43,616 nt of DNA, taken from contig JAMPEW010000025.1 of the NCBI GenBank assembly GCA_023664775.1, positions 1-43,616 on the forward strand. Direction: 5' to 3'. Origin of the DNA: Clostridium sp. (GTDB taxonomy: Bacteria > Bacillota > Clostridia > Lachnospirales > Lachnospiraceae). Shown piece by piece: positions 26,216 to 35,191 of this stretch (position 1 is its first letter; every line of letters begins with the position of its first letter). The position numbers were made by a program, and so were the translations under genes. The notes below the pieces were generated by a model that saw only the letters and a program-made list of their open reading frames with translations, did not search any database and was not told where the DNA came from.

Positions 26216-28102
26216 ATGACTAAAAAGCAGAAAAAAATGCTTATCAGAATTATAATGGCAGCAGTCCTTATGATTGGCTTTTCATTTCTTCCTGTCTCCG
26301 GCTGGCTTGCATTTGGGCTTTATATGATACCCTACATAGTGATTGGTTATGATATATTAAAGAAAGCAGTTAAGGGTATTTTAAACAGGCAGGTTTTTGA
26401 TGAGAATTTTCTTATGGCTGTTGCAACCGTGGGAGCCTTATGCCTTGGCGAATACAAAGAAGGCGTAGCCGTTATGCTGTTTTATCAGATTGGTGAGCTT
26501 TTTCAAAGCTATGCTGTGGGAAAGAGCAGGAAGAATATAAGCGCACTTATGGATATCCGTCCTGATTACGCAAACATTGAAAGAGATGGAGATATAGTGG
26601 CAGTTGACCCTGATGAGGTCGCCATAGGTGAAATAATCATAGTAAAGCCGGGCGAGAAAATTCCGATTGACGGAATCATAGTGGAGGGAAATGCCTCCCT
26701 TAACACAAGCGCGCTCACCGGTGAGAGCGTTCCGAGAGATGCGAAAGCAGGCGACGAGGTTATAAGCGGCTGTATCAATATGTCGGGCGTGCTTAAAATA
26801 AAAACCACGAGGGAATTTGGGGAATCTACGGTTTCAAAGATTTTGGATTTAGTGGAAAACTCAAGCTCCAAAAAATCAAAATCAGAAAATTTTATTTCAA
26901 AATTTGCAAAATATTATACGCCTGCCGTTTGCTACAGTGCTCTTGCCCTTGCAATTTTACCGCCGCTTGCAAGAATGATAGTTATGAGTGCTTCGCCGCA
27001 GTGGGGCGTATGGGTATACAGGGCGCTTACTTTTCTTGTAATCAGCTGTCCGTGTGCGCTTGTAATCAGTATACCGTTAAGCTTTTTTGCAGGCATAGGC
27101 GGTGCCAGCAGACAGGGCGTGCTTGTAAAAGGCTCAAATTATCTTGAAACATTGTCCAAGGTAAAGTATATTGTATTTGATAAGACGGGAACCATGACAA
27201 AGGGTGTTTTTGAGGTTGCGGGAATCCATCATAATGAGCTTGAAAATGAAAAGCTGATTGAGTATGCGGCACTTGCGGAAAGCTATTCCTCCCACCCGAT
27301 TAGTAAAAGTCTGCTTTCGGCTTACGGAAAGCCTGCTGACAAAAACAGGGTAACGGATCTTGAGGAGATAAGCGGTCATGGCGTAACAGCAAAGGTGGAT
27401 GGAATAAGTGTTGCGGCGGGCAACGGTAAGCTTATGCAGAAGCTTGGAATAGAATATAAGGACTGTCATCATGTAGGAACGATCGTGCATGTTGCCGTGG
27501 ATGGAAAATATGCAGGACACATTCTGATTTCTGACATGATAAAGCCAAATGCAAAGGCTGCAATAGAAGGGCTTTACAAGGCAGGCGTCAAAAAGACGGT
27601 TATGCTTACGGGAGATGCAGGTGCTGTTGCAGAAAATGTTGCAGACACCCTTGGCATATCAGAGGTTTACAGTGAGCTTCTTCCTGCCGATAAGGTTTCT
27701 AAGGTCGAGGAGCTTTTGGATAAAAAGGGCGAAAAGGAAAAGCTTGCATTTGTCGGAGACGGAATCAATGATGCGCCCGTGCTTTCAAGAGCAGATATCG
27801 GCATTGCAATGGGGGCGCTTGGCTCTGATGCTGCAATTGAGGCGGCTGACATCGTGCTTATGGATGATGACCCGCTAAAGATACCTGTTGCAATAGGGAT
27901 TGCAAGGAAATGTTTAAGAATAGTATACGAAAACATTTATTTTGCAATCGGCATTAAGCTTATCTGTCTTGTTCTCGGAGCAGTGGGAATTGCGAATATG
28001 TGGCTTGCCATATTTGCCGATGTGGGAGTAATGGTGATTGCGGTTATCAATGCCATAAGAGCGTTGTTTGTACGGACAGGAGCTAACGGAAAGGCTCAAT
28101 AA
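26216..28102 (+). CDS. Heavy-metal P1B-type ATPase (Zn2+/Cd2+/Pb2+ exporter)
   Basis: The protein has about 628 residues. It shows the actuator TGES motif (about 168), CPCAL in the transmembrane metal path (about 278), DKTGTMTKG with the phosphorylated Asp (about 322), the SHPI motif and GDGINDAP (about 514). ADVGVMVIAVINAIRAL in the last helix resembles the Asp-containing site of ZntA-type Zn/Cd/Pb pumps rather than copper pumps. The N-terminal HMA domain is absent and supplied in trans. The ATG at 26216 is preferred because AGGAG directly abuts the other in-frame ATG at 26204. Confidence 0.93.
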   Translation: MTKKQKKMLIRIIMAAVLMIGFSFLPVSGWLAFGLYMIPYIVIGYDILKKAVKGILNRQVFDENFLMAVATVGALCLGEYKEGVAVMLFYQIGELFQSYAVGKSRKNISALMDIRPDYANIERDGDIVAVDPDEVAIGEIIIVKPGEKIPIDGIIVEGNASLNTSALTGESVPRDAKAGDEVISGCINMSGVLKIKTTREFGESTVSKILDLVENSSSKKSKSENFISKFAKYYTPAVCYSALALAILPPLARMIVMSASPQWGVWVYRALTFLVISCPCALVISIPLSFFAGIGGASRQGVLVKGSNYLETLSKVKYIVFDKTGTMTKGVFEVAGIHHNELENEKLIEYAALAESYSSHPISKSLLSAYGKPADKNRVTDLEEISGHGVTAKVDGISVAAGNGKLMQKLGIEYKDCHHVGTIVHVAVDGKYAGHILISDMIKPNAKAAIEGLYKAGVKKTVMLTGDAGAVAENVADTLGISEVYSELLPADKVSKVEELLDKKGEKEKLAFVGDGINDAPVLSRADIGIAMGALGSDAAIEAADIVLMDDDPLKIPVAIGIARKCLRIVYENIYFAIGIKLICLVLGAVGIANMWLAIFADVGVMVIAVINAIRALFVRTGANGKAQ

Positions 28103-28118
28103 ATGAAGGGGTGATTAT

Positions 28119-28487
28119 GTGGAAGAAACAAAGAAAATAGAATGTTGTGATACGGTAGAGGTACATGACCAGCTCTTAAAAATAGTAAATGAAAAAATGC
28201 CTCCTGAAACGGAGCTGTATGATTTGGCAGAGCTTTTTAAGGTTTTTGGGGATTCCACAAGAATACGGATTCTGTTCGTGCTTTTTGAGGCTGAGGTTTG
28301 CGTCTGCGACCTTGCGGCGGCACTTAACATGACCCAGTCGGCAATCTCTCATCAGCTCAAAATTTTAAAGCAGAATAAGCTCGTGAAAAGCCGCAGGGAG
28401 GGGAAATCCATTTTTTATTCCCTTGCGGATAACCATGTACGGACAATCATTGCACAGGGCTGCGAGCATATTGAGGAGGATGATTGA
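28119..28487 (+). CDS. ArsR/SmtB-family metal-responsive repressor
   Basis: This 122-residue winged-helix regulator starts with GTG, with GAAGGGG 7 nt upstream. The N-terminus has Cys-Cys (ECCDTVEVH), and the recognition region includes EVCVCDLAAALNMTQSAISHQL with the CxC that binds Cd/Pb in CadC-type proteins. The last helix has DNHVRTIIAQGCEHIEE, resembling the alpha-5 zinc site. It is the last gene of the efflux operon and likely derepresses it at the operator 25848-25863 when metal binds. Confidence 0.92.
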   Translation: MEETKKIECCDTVEVHDQLLKIVNEKMPPETELYDLAELFKVFGDSTRIRILFVLFEAEVCVCDLAAALNMTQSAISHQLKILKQNKLVKSRREGKSIFYSLADNHVRTIIAQGCEHIEEDD

Positions 28488-28527
28488 GGAAATTTTGTTA
28501 TAAAATTGAATTTTTCCGTTTATTTTC

Positions 28528-28564
28528 ATGGCTAATTGGTGTAAAATTAGCCATGAGCTTTTTT
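28528..28564 (+). terminator. Terminator after the metal-efflux operon
   Basis: CATGGCTAAT (28528-28537) pairs perfectly with ATTAGCCATG (28546-28555). A T-run follows from 28559. Confidence 0.88.
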
Positions 28565-28619
28565 ATTTTAATAGAAGCTTCATTGGATTTCCAAAACAAG
28601 CAGTTTTGTGAGGCGTTAT

Positions 28620-29279
28620 ATGAGAAATATTATTCTTGCATCCCAATCTCCACGGAGACGTGCACTTATGGAGCAGGCGGGGTACACCTTTGAAATTATA
28701 CCTTCATATGCAGACGAGGTAATTGTTGATAAAGAGCCTGAAATGGTTGTGCAAAAGCTTTCCCTGCTCAAAGCATGCGACGTGTATCAGGGGTATGCAA
28801 AGAAAATGTCCCGGCGGACGGACGCAGTAGATGATTGTGCATTGGAATCCATGCTTGTCATAGGTGCTGATACGGTTGTTTCCCTAGATGGAAAAATACT
28901 TGGAAAGCCTGCTTCGGTTTCTGAGGCTGTGGAGATGGTAAAAGGTTTACAGGGAAATACACATGAGGTTTACACAGGGGTTTCTTTTGTGTGGCATGAT
29001 CCGAAAGCTGCTTTGTTACAGGCACAGCGGATGGATGCATTTGAAGATGTATATACACACAGCTTTTACGAGTGCACAAGGGTTACATGCTATCCCATGA
29101 CGGATAAAGAAATAGAGGCTTACGTTGCAAAAGGGGAATGTATGGACAAGGCAGGCGCCTACGGAATACAGGGAAGCTTCGGCATATACATAAAAGAGAT
29201 TTGCGGAGATTATAATAATGTTGTGGGATTGCCGATTGCAAGGCTGTACCATGAGCTTAAAGCATTGAAGCTGCAATAA
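28620..29279 (+). CDS. maf: Maf-type nucleotide pyrophosphatase
   Basis: The 219-residue protein carries the Maf motifs SQSPRR, GADTVV, GNTHEVYTGV, KAGAYGIQG and GDYNNVVGLP. Maf hydrolyses non-canonical nucleoside triphosphates (dTTP/UTP and modified forms). It is longer than the usual 190-200 residues because of two inserts (after YAKKMSRR and in VWHDPKAALLQAQ). The start is the ATG at 28620, with GTGAGG 6 nt upstream, rather than the GTG at 28608. Confidence 0.92.
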   Translation: MRNIILASQSPRRRALMEQAGYTFEIIPSYADEVIVDKEPEMVVQKLSLLKACDVYQGYAKKMSRRTDAVDDCALESMLVIGADTVVSLDGKILGKPASVSEAVEMVKGLQGNTHEVYTGVSFVWHDPKAALLQAQRMDAFEDVYTHSFYECTRVTCYPMTDKEIEAYVAKGECMDKAGAYGIQGSFGIYIKEICGDYNNVVGLPIARLYHELKALKLQ

Positions 29280-29308
29280 TAGATGAAATTATTGATTGGA
29301 GTAAAGAG

Positions 29309-30988
29309 ATGGCATTGGATTTAAAATTTGGATTTAATAAAAAGCCGAAGGTAAAAGTGAAACGGGAAAGCCTTGCCATGTATGACTTATGCTATCGGCG
29401 TGCCGCAAGCATTGGCAGGGCTGAGTATGTCCGCACGGAGGGAAGGGTTGCGCTAGAGGAATCCTACAGGACGGACGTGCTTAATTTTCTCGTTTACCTT
29501 GCATATTCCGACGGCGAGTTATCAATGGATGAGATAATGTACATAAATGAATTTTTTAAAATGCCATACACAGCTAAGGATTTGTCCAAATATGCAGACA
29601 AATGGGATTTAAAAACTGAAAAAATCAAGGAAAGACCACCCATATCGCTTGAGCCGTTTGTAAGGTCAAATGTGGGACCTGAGACGGGAGAAATAAGCAA
29701 CCAATATTACGATTTGATTATGCTGTATGTAACGACCTTCAATTACATCGGCAATGATTTTATTTCATGCAACGATGAAGTAACTGCCAACGAGGTTGCT
29801 GCGCTTTCAGGATATATTATGATGCTCCGTGAAAATATTGATATTATTCAGGGAAAAATTACATCCTTTAAGCCGACAATCGCATTTAGGTCAGGCAGCA
29901 AGGTAAAGCAGGAGGTTGTGAAGTACGGCTATGACGAGAAAGAGTATAACGAGCCTGCATATGATGAAACACAGGATTTTGTAAATGATGACAGGGAGCG
30001 TCTTGATGAGAAGCCGAATAAATTTTTCTTCCGGTCGAACAGGGATATATATGCTCCCGACATTCCTGAAGCGAAGGGTACGCTTGATGCGGATATAACC
30101 CCATCGCAGGAGGCAGAAAGCAATGATGAAAATAAATTTATAGGAAATATCACCGAGGCGGAGGAAGCAGTAAGCCTTGAGGAAATGCTGAGTGAATTAA
30201 ACGAGCTTATCGGCATGATGAGTGTCAAAAAGGAGGTAAACAACCTTGTGAACCTTCTTAAGATATGCAAAATAAGACAGGAAAAGGGCTTGGAGGTTCC
30301 ACCGACAAACAATCATCTTGTATTTCTCGGCAATCCGGGAACAGGCAAGACAACGGTGGCAAGAATCCTTGCAAAAATATATCACTGCCTTGGCGTTTTA
30401 TCCAAGGGGCAGCTTGTTGAGGTGGACCGTTCCGGTCTTGTTGCGGGATATATGGGACAGACAGGCATAAAGGTTATGGAGGTTGTCGAAAAGGCGAAGG
30501 GCGGCATTTTGTTTATTGATGAGGCATATGCCCTTTCCACAGGACAGGAGGGCGACTTCGGAAAGGAAGCCATTGACGTGTTAAATAAGGCGATGGAGGA
30601 TTTCCGTGATGACCTTATTGTAATTGTTGCGGGTTACCATGACGAGATGCAGGATTTCCTCGATGCGAATCCGGGTCTTCGCTCCAGATTTAACAGGACG
30701 ATAGAATTTCCGAATTACAGTGCGTCGGAGCTTATTACGATTATGCGAAACAGGGCGGCAAAGCTTGATTACACGATTACCGATGACGCAGTGGAGCATA
30801 TAGAGGAATATTTTAACGAGGTACTTGCGTATCCGCCTGAAAACTTTGGCAATGCCCGTTCTGCAAGAAACTATCTTGATAATGCCATAAATAATCAGGC
30901 AAACAGGCTTGTAAATATGTCGGATTTCTCAGATGATGAGCTTACGATAATCTCGCTTGCCGACGTGGAGGAGCTTAAGCTGTCGTAG
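29309..30988 (+). CDS. TerB-like plus AAA+ ATPase (CbbX/SpoVK family)
   Basis: The protein has 559 residues. The N-terminal helical region includes FLVYLAYSDGELSMDEI (about 62-78), a TerB-like signature. The C-terminal AAA+ domain has Walker A GNPGTGKTTVARIL (about 341), Walker B GGILFIDEAYAL (about 398) and the CbbX-type segment YMGQTGIKV. A linker of mixed charge joins the two parts. CbbX/SpoVK-like ATPases remodel protein complexes; the partner here is unknown. GGAG precedes the ATG. Confidence 0.85.
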   Translation: MALDLKFGFNKKPKVKVKRESLAMYDLCYRRAASIGRAEYVRTEGRVALEESYRTDVLNFLVYLAYSDGELSMDEIMYINEFFKMPYTAKDLSKYADKWDLKTEKIKERPPISLEPFVRSNVGPETGEISNQYYDLIMLYVTTFNYIGNDFISCNDEVTANEVAALSGYIMMLRENIDIIQGKITSFKPTIAFRSGSKVKQEVVKYGYDEKEYNEPAYDETQDFVNDDRERLDEKPNKFFFRSNRDIYAPDIPEAKGTLDADITPSQEAESNDENKFIGNITEAEEAVSLEEMLSELNELIGMMSVKKEVNNLVNLLKICKIRQEKGLEVPPTNNHLVFLGNPGTGKTTVARILAKIYHCLGVLSKGQLVEVDRSGLVAGYMGQTGIKVMEVVEKAKGGILFIDEAYALSTGQEGDFGKEAIDVLNKAMEDFRDDLIVIVAGYHDEMQDFLDANPGLRSRFNRTIEFPNYSASELITIMRNRAAKLDYTITDDAVEHIEEYFNEVLAYPPENFGNARSARNYLDNAINNQANRLVNMSDFSDDELTIISLADVEELKLS

Positions 30989-31033
30989 GCAGCAGGCAAC
31001 GCTCTGTCAGAGTAATAAAGGAGCATAATTACA

Positions 31034-32428
31034 TTGAAAAAACATATTGTAAATGGCTTACAGGCATATATTGACGGACAAAATTTCCCTTGGCACATGC
31101 CGGGGCACAAAAGAAAAGGGTTTAACCGTAAGGGGAAAAATGTAAATATAACGAAGACGATATCACAGCTTTACGGAATGGATGTAACAGAGGTTTATGG
31201 TCTTGACGACTTACATATGCCTGAGGGGATGATAGACAGGTCGCAGAAGGAGCTTGCAGGGGTGTATCACACATTTGCAAGCTATTATCTTGTTAATGGG
31301 GCTACCTGTGGAATTATGACGGCAATTGCGGCTGTTCATGCAAAAAAGCTTATCGTGGCAAAAAACTGTCACAAATCCGTTATCAATACGATACAGCTTT
31401 TAGGACTTGAGGCTGTGTACATAGAGCCTGAAAGACTTGAAATAAAGGTCGGCGAGGACAGAAAAAGCGAGCTGTATGGTTCAATTGATACAAATAAGCT
31501 GGAAGCAATCTGCAAAAAGCAGGAGGATATTGGGGCAATGGTTATCACAAGTCCTACCTATGAAGGAATGATATCCGATATTTCTGCAATCAGCGAGATA
31601 CTGCACCGTTACAAAATATTGCTGATTGTGGACGAGGCACACGGCGCCCATCTGCCGTTTCTATATAAAAATGATAATTTGAGTGCAATCACAAACGGAG
31701 CCGACCTTGTTATACAGAGCCTTCATAAGACGCTTCCTGCCATGACGCAGACGGCACTGCTGCATGTTATAAATCCGTCGCTTAATCAGGCGGTACAAAA
31801 GTATAAATCCGTATTTATGTCGTCCTCGCCCTCCTATGTTATGCTTTGCAGCATGGAGCTTGCTGTGGACTGGGCTTGTTCTTATGATTACAGGGGCTAT
31901 CTTGAGGCTTTGGAAAGCTTTAGGAGAAGGGCGGCAGAGCTTAAAAATATTGTATTGCTTCCTGAAGCTATGGGAAGCATTAGTCCGACAAATGTAGATG
32001 GAGATACGGTACAGGAAGAAGTCCAAAAAGGTGTTTTTGCCTACGACAGCACACGTATCGTTTTTTGTACGAAGGAGTACGGAGCAGTTGTTGAGGAAAG
32101 GCTTAGAAAGCATGGCATCATATGCGAGATGTCAGGAGTGCACCATATTGTGCTTATATCAACGCCCTTTGACAGTGTGGAGGATTTTGATTATTTATAT
32201 GAAGTATTAAAAGGCTTGGACATGGAGATACAGGCAAAATTCCTATACGGTGAAAGGGAATGGGAACTCGACAAGATAAAGGGACTGCTTGGAACCTTTG
32301 CGGAGGATAACATATATGTGTACCCGCCAGGGAGCTGTGTCGCCGTAAAGGGTGAGATTATAGAGCAGGAGCATATAGACATTTTACTTTCCTACTATGA
32401 AAGTGGTAAGAAAATAAGAGGTCTGTAA
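31034..32428 (+). CDS. PLP-dependent Orn/Lys/Arg decarboxylase
   Basis: The 464-residue protein is preceded by AAAGGAG and starts with TTG. The PLP-binding Lys lies in QSLHKTLPAMTQTA (about 232), and the upstream Asp motif VDEAHGAHLPF is present. The N-terminal FPWHMPGHK is typical of fold-III-like bacterial ornithine/lysine/arginine decarboxylases such as YaaO/SpeA. It yields a polyamine (putrescine, cadaverine or agmatine). Substrate choice cannot be read from the sequence. Confidence 0.9.
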   Translation: MKKHIVNGLQAYIDGQNFPWHMPGHKRKGFNRKGKNVNITKTISQLYGMDVTEVYGLDDLHMPEGMIDRSQKELAGVYHTFASYYLVNGATCGIMTAIAAVHAKKLIVAKNCHKSVINTIQLLGLEAVYIEPERLEIKVGEDRKSELYGSIDTNKLEAICKKQEDIGAMVITSPTYEGMISDISAISEILHRYKILLIVDEAHGAHLPFLYKNDNLSAITNGADLVIQSLHKTLPAMTQTALLHVINPSLNQAVQKYKSVFMSSSPSYVMLCSMELAVDWACSYDYRGYLEALESFRRRAAELKNIVLLPEAMGSISPTNVDGDTVQEEVQKGVFAYDSTRIVFCTKEYGAVVEERLRKHGIICEMSGVHHIVLISTPFDSVEDFDYLYEVLKGLDMEIQAKFLYGEREWELDKIKGLLGTFAEDNIYVYPPGSCVAVKGEIIEQEHIDILLSYYESGKKIRGL

Positions 32429-32463
32429 AATATACAAAGGTTTAGTATACGAGGGCTTTGGCT

Positions 32464-33792
32464 ATGAAGGAATTAACAACGGGAAAACCATGGAAGGTTA
32501 TTTTGCTTTTTGCAATACCGATAATATGCAGGAGCATTTTTCAGCAGCTTTACAATTTTGTGGACAGTAAAATAGTTAGCACATACATAAGCACAAATGC
32601 ATTTGCCGCAGTAGGCGCAACAACTGTCGTGTCAAATACAATCATAGGCTTTTTAAACGGATTTACACAGGGCTTTGCAATTTCCGTTGCAAACAGCTAT
32701 GGGGCAAAGGATTACAAAAAAATGAGAAAATATATTGCAGGCTCAATTGTCCTTGCGTTTTCCATTGCGGTAATCCTTACGGCAGTCAGCCATATCTTTA
32801 TTGACGATTTGTTAAAGCTGCTTGCAACGCCTGCGGATATCATGGAGGATGCCCTTGCATATGTGAAGATAATTTTGTCGGGTATTTTATTTACTGCCGT
32901 TTATAATCTGTGTGCAAACATACTAATGTCGGTGGGGGACAGTAAAACGCCGCTGTACTGCCTGATTGCGGCGCTTCTTATCAACACAGGACTTGACATT
33001 TTATTTGTAAAGGTTTTATCCATGGGAATAAAGGGCGCAGCCTATGCAACCATAATTTCACAGGCAATTGCAGGTGGTCTTTGCGTAATATATATTTTTA
33101 CGAGGTTTAAAATGATTGTGCCTGTTCAAGATGACTGGCGCCTTGAGAAAAAGCAGTACCCTGAGCTTTTTGCAACAGGTCTTTCCATGGGACTGATGGG
33201 CTGTATCGTAAATGTGGGAACCATAGCGCTTCAAAACGCAATCAATAAGCTGGGAACGGCATATGTTGCGGCGCATACGGCGGCAAGAAAGCTTTTTGAC
33301 ATGCTCACAATACTGATTTTCTCAATGGCAGTTGCAATGACTACATATGTAAGCCAAAATATGGGTGCCGGAAAATTCGCACGTGTGCGTCAGGGCATCC
33401 GGCAGGCAATCTATATGGCTACAATTGCAACAACCGTTCTTATATTTGTATGCTATACGTTCGGCGAGGGAATTTTGAGGTGGATTACAAGCACGGATGA
33501 CGCAACCATTATATCGGCGGCAGTTATGTATATGAAAATAAGCATTGTATTTTTCTATGTGCTTGGACCGCTGCTGATACTGCGCTGCTCCCTTCAGGGA
33601 ATGGGACATAAGATAATGCCGCTTTTTTCAAGCGGAATGGAGATGGTTGTCAAAATTGTGTCTGCCAATCTGATTGTTCCTGTGCTTGCATACAAGGGGG
33701 TTGCATTTACGGAGCCTATAAGCTGGGTGCTTATGACAATTATGCTTACTGTGTCCTACATGATAGCAAGACCCAAGGGAGACGGGGAGTAA
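32464..33792 (+). CDS. MATE-family efflux transporter (second)
   Basis: The 442-residue polytopic protein belongs to the MATE family. The start region LTTGKPWKVILLFAIP, then IFQQLYNFVDSKIVS, matches the clostridial MATE group. GAGG (32451-32454) favours the ATG at 32464 over a TTG at 32458. It follows the amino-acid decarboxylase in the same direction, so polyamine or product export is conceivable but unproven. Confidence 0.92.
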   Translation: MKELTTGKPWKVILLFAIPIICRSIFQQLYNFVDSKIVSTYISTNAFAAVGATTVVSNTIIGFLNGFTQGFAISVANSYGAKDYKKMRKYIAGSIVLAFSIAVILTAVSHIFIDDLLKLLATPADIMEDALAYVKIILSGILFTAVYNLCANILMSVGDSKTPLYCLIAALLINTGLDILFVKVLSMGIKGAAYATIISQAIAGGLCVIYIFTRFKMIVPVQDDWRLEKKQYPELFATGLSMGLMGCIVNVGTIALQNAINKLGTAYVAAHTAARKLFDMLTILIFSMAVAMTTYVSQNMGAGKFARVRQGIRQAIYMATIATTVLIFVCYTFGEGILRWITSTDDATIISAAVMYMKISIVFFYVLGPLLILRCSLQGMGHKIMPLFSSGMEMVVKIVSANLIVPVLAYKGVAFTEPISWVLMTIMLTVSYMIARPKGDGE

Positions 33793-33803
33793 GGTTTTCC
33801 ATA

Positions 33804-33833
33804 TTGATAAAACCGGCTGTACTGTGGTATACT
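33804..33833 (+). promoter_or_regulatory. Promoter of the Lys-rich membrane protein gene
   Basis: TTGATA (33804-33809) and TATACT (33828-33833) are 18 nt apart. The leader to the start is about 95 nt. Confidence 0.65.
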
Positions 33834-33900
33834 ATGCCCCAAGGAGACATCTGACGAGGTTGGGACGATACCTTGAGGCAGACCTGTGGGATGCACATAT
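33834..33900 (+). ncRNA. Possible structured leader RNA
   Basis: Several short, mutually exclusive pairings are visible: CCCAA (33838-33842) with TTGGG (33860-33864), CAAGG (33840-33844) with CCTTG (33871-33875), TCTG (33850-33853) with CAGA (33879-33882), and CCCA with TGGG (33887-33890). The arrangement could allow alternative folds or a pseudoknot. It does not match a riboswitch class I can recall, and no U-rich terminator follows. The call is tentative. Confidence 0.25.
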
Positions 33901-33930
33901 GAAATGGAATTAAAAAAAGGGGGTTTTCGC

Positions 33931-34167
33931 TTGGCACAGTCAAAGAAATTAAAGGTGAAAAAAGCAAAAAAGCCGAAAAAGGTAAAGGAACCGAAAAAGG
34001 CAATAAAATATAAGCTTACAAAGGAGCAGAAAAAGCTGCTCAAGGAGGCGGTTAAGCACAGGAAGGACATTCAAAAAAGCATAAATAAGGCAATCGGCGT
34101 GGTTGCCGTGATTTTGTGTATTATATCATCGGGATTGGACGTGCTGATAAGCAAAAAATCACGATGA
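33931..34167 (+). CDS. Lys-rich small membrane protein of unknown function
   Basis: The protein has about 78 residues if started at TTG 33931, which has GGGGG 7 nt upstream (an in-frame ATG at 33886 or 33901 lacks a site). The first 50 residues are extremely Lys-rich (KKLKVKKAKKPKKVK), then one hydrophobic segment (IGVVAVILCIISSGLDVL). This suggests a nucleic-acid- or membrane-associated small protein with a basic cytosolic tail. The family is not recognised. Confidence 0.55.
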   Translation: MAQSKKLKVKKAKKPKKVKEPKKAIKYKLTKEQKKLLKEAVKHRKDIQKSINKAIGVVAVILCIISSGLDVLISKKSR

Positions 34168-34254
34168 ATGTAATAAAAGGGTAATGTTATGCCCTGCCAT
34201 ACATTGAAAGCAGGTGAAGTGCCTGTTAATAAGCGATAGAAAGGAAAATGACAA

Positions 34255-35166
34255 ATGAACAGTTTTGAAGGATTATTGGAAAAGGTAAAATCATGCAGCA
34301 TGAAGAAGCTTGCTGTTGCAGTTGCGCAGGATGACGCAGTGCTTGAGGCAGTTGCCGCAGCGAAGGAAAGAGACATTGCAGATGCCATTTTGGTCGGAGA
34401 TGAGGACAAGATAAAGGAAATAGCTGCAAGCGTTAATATTGATATAAGCAGCTTTGAGATTATCGACGTCAAGGACACAACAGAGGCAGCGCTTACCGCC
34501 GTTAAGCTTGTGCATGACGGCAAGGCGGACATGTACATGAAGGGACTTATCGATACAAAGGGATTTCTCAAGAGCGTGCTTGATAAGGAGGTTGGTCTTA
34601 GGACCGGCAAGCCGCTTTCACACGTGGCTCTTTTTGAGATTGAGGGATACGATAAAATGTTTTTCCTTACGGACGTTGCATTTATTCCTTACCCAACGCT
34701 TGAGGACAAGGTCGGCATCATAAACAATACCGTTGAGGTTGTTCATGCGTGCGGCATCGCCAATCCTAAGGTTGCACCGCTTGCAGCCGTTGAGGTTGTA
34801 AATCCTAAAATGCCTGCTACGGTTGAGGCAGAGCAGCTTACAAAGATGAATGAGGCAGGAGAAATTACAGGCTGTATTATCGATGGTCCGCTTTCCATGG
34901 ATCTTGCCATTGACCCTGAGGCAGCAAGACATAAGGGTGCAACAGGAAGAAAGATAGTCGGAGACGCTGACATTTTACTGTTCCCTGACATACACGCAGG
35001 AAATATTACATATAAGACACTGGTTCATACGACAAACGCAAAGAACGGATGTATTCTTACGGGAACAAAGGCTCCTGTCATACTTACATCACGCTCAGAT
35101 ACATGTGAGACAAAGGTTAATTCCATAGCGCTTGCGGCAGTTGTTGCAGAGGCAATGGCAAAATAA
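34255..35166 (+). CDS. ptb: Phosphate butyryltransferase
   Basis: The 303-residue protein of the phosphate acyltransferase family includes YMKGLIDTKGFLKSVL, FLTDVAFIPYPTLEDKV and IIDGPLSMDLAID. The length and the downstream butyrate kinase favour phosphate butyryltransferase over Pta. It turns butyryl-CoA and phosphate into butyryl phosphate and CoA. The kinase starts 25 nt after its stop. Confidence 0.92.
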   Translation: MNSFEGLLEKVKSCSMKKLAVAVAQDDAVLEAVAAAKERDIADAILVGDEDKIKEIAASVNIDISSFEIIDVKDTTEAALTAVKLVHDGKADMYMKGLIDTKGFLKSVLDKEVGLRTGKPLSHVALFEIEGYDKMFFLTDVAFIPYPTLEDKVGIINNTVEVVHACGIANPKVAPLAAVEVVNPKMPATVEAEQLTKMNEAGEITGCIIDGPLSMDLAIDPEAARHKGATGRKIVGDADILLFPDIHAGNITYKTLVHTTNAKNGCILTGTKAPVILTSRSDTCETKVNSIALAAVVAEAMAK

Positions 35167-35191
35167 ATCATTATAGAAAGGAATTGTAAAA

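Noticed and set aside
28484-28693. A 69-codon plus-strand frame after the ArsR gene
   Set aside because: It spans a strong terminator and overlaps the start of maf in another frame, with no ribosome-binding site.
33834-33900. Known riboswitch or SRP RNA
   Set aside because: I compared it with remembered guanidine, ZTP, THF, fluoride and SRP consensus features and found no match. It is kept only as a tentative structured leader.
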